DNA of 64,000 nt. It comes from Nocardia sp. NBC_00403. GTDB taxonomy: Bacteria; Actinomycetota; Actinomycetes; Mycobacteriales; Mycobacteriaceae. A model generated the notes under the pieces. That model did not search any database. It saw only the letters and a list, made by a program, of their open reading frames with translations, and had not been told where the DNA came from. The position numbers and the translations under genes were made by a program. Shown here in pieces: positions 63,839 to 64,000 of this stretch. The DNA lies in the NCBI RefSeq assembly GCF_036046055.1, contig NZ_CP107939.1, positions 5,332,001 to 5,396,000 on the forward strand. The letters are read 5' to 3'. The stretch's first letter is position 1; the number at the start of each line of letters is the position of its first letter.

Positions 63839-64000
63839 GTGCCGCGTCAAGCAACCTTCGGTAGGTAATCCGGCAGCCGGATCTTGGAGTTGACGGCGAA
63901 CTCGCGCTTGGGCTGGGCGTGTTGGTTGTGCCAGCGGAGGTAGGCGCCGATCGCGGCGTCCTGTTCGCCGTGGCTGCAATGGTCGGTGCCGTTGAGAGCG
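63839..64000 (-). mobile_element. second copy of the IS630-family element, cut by window end
   Basis: 162 bp here are identical to 9557-9718 of the complete copy, including the GTGCCGCGTCAAG end. A TA dinucleotide precedes it at 63837-63838. The 3' end of the transposase frame is visible on the minus strand (KIRLPDYLPKVA). It interrupts the IS110 transposase gene. Confidence 0.92.

Overview
The window looks like chromosome from a high-GC mycolic-acid actinomycete, most probably Nocardia or a close relative. The evidence is the mycothiol gene mshC, GTG and TTG starts, strong G/C codon preference, many TetR regulators, an Mtb12-type lipoprotein next to an MMPL transporter, and gene order matching Mycobacterium tuberculosis Rv2130c-Rv2141c. 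That match is recalled, not searched. All functions are read from motifs and remembered families.

Region 1 (1-9.1 kb) is catabolic and regulatory: a cholesterol oxidase, an alpha/beta hydrolase with a TetR gene, a Na+/H+ antiporter fused to a UBP zinc finger, and a tetR-crotonase-crotonase operon behind a perfect 13-bp inverted-repeat operator. Region 2 (9.1-16.5 kb) is decayed. An IS630-family element has split a NarL-type response regulator gene divergent from its histidine kinase, and relics of an IS3 orfA, a serine recombinase, a citrate synthase and a tRNA-Ala 3' end lie around it.

Region 3 (16.5-28 kb) carries a dienelactone hydrolase-like gene, a secreted lipase, a Fic-like protein with foreign-looking codon use, a DapA-family/LysR divergent pair, a methyltransferase, a FadD-type ligase and an MBL-fold hydrolase. 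Region 4 (28-45.7 kb and 53.3-55.2 kb) is the conserved backbone: mshC, the SCO1664-family gene, DUF3090, a histidine phosphatase, uppP, a small conserved gene, lppL-like, DUF5703, pyrD, PEBP and an M20 peptidase. A heme/iron ABC transporter operon (hmuTUV-like) with a DtxR/IdeR-like box, and an Mtb12-like/MMPL/YrdB operon, are inserted in it.

Region 5 (45.7-53.3 kb) interrupts the backbone between pyrD and PEBP. It holds two tandem small paralogs, a PfkB-fold protein lacking its catalytic Asp, two tandem GTP cyclohydrolase II paralogs (the second with Leu for the active-site Tyr), an amidase, and IS30, Tn3 and tyrosine recombinase fragments. The PfkB/GCHII trio is the best candidate for an undescribed system. 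Region 6 (56.2-62.4 kb) starts at an intact tRNA-Leu(GAG) and looks like an integrated actinobacterial element: AbrB-like protein, tyrosine integrase, Spd-like membrane protein and an AEP-type primase/Rep. The window ends in an IS110-family transposase gene interrupted by a second copy of the same IS630-family element.
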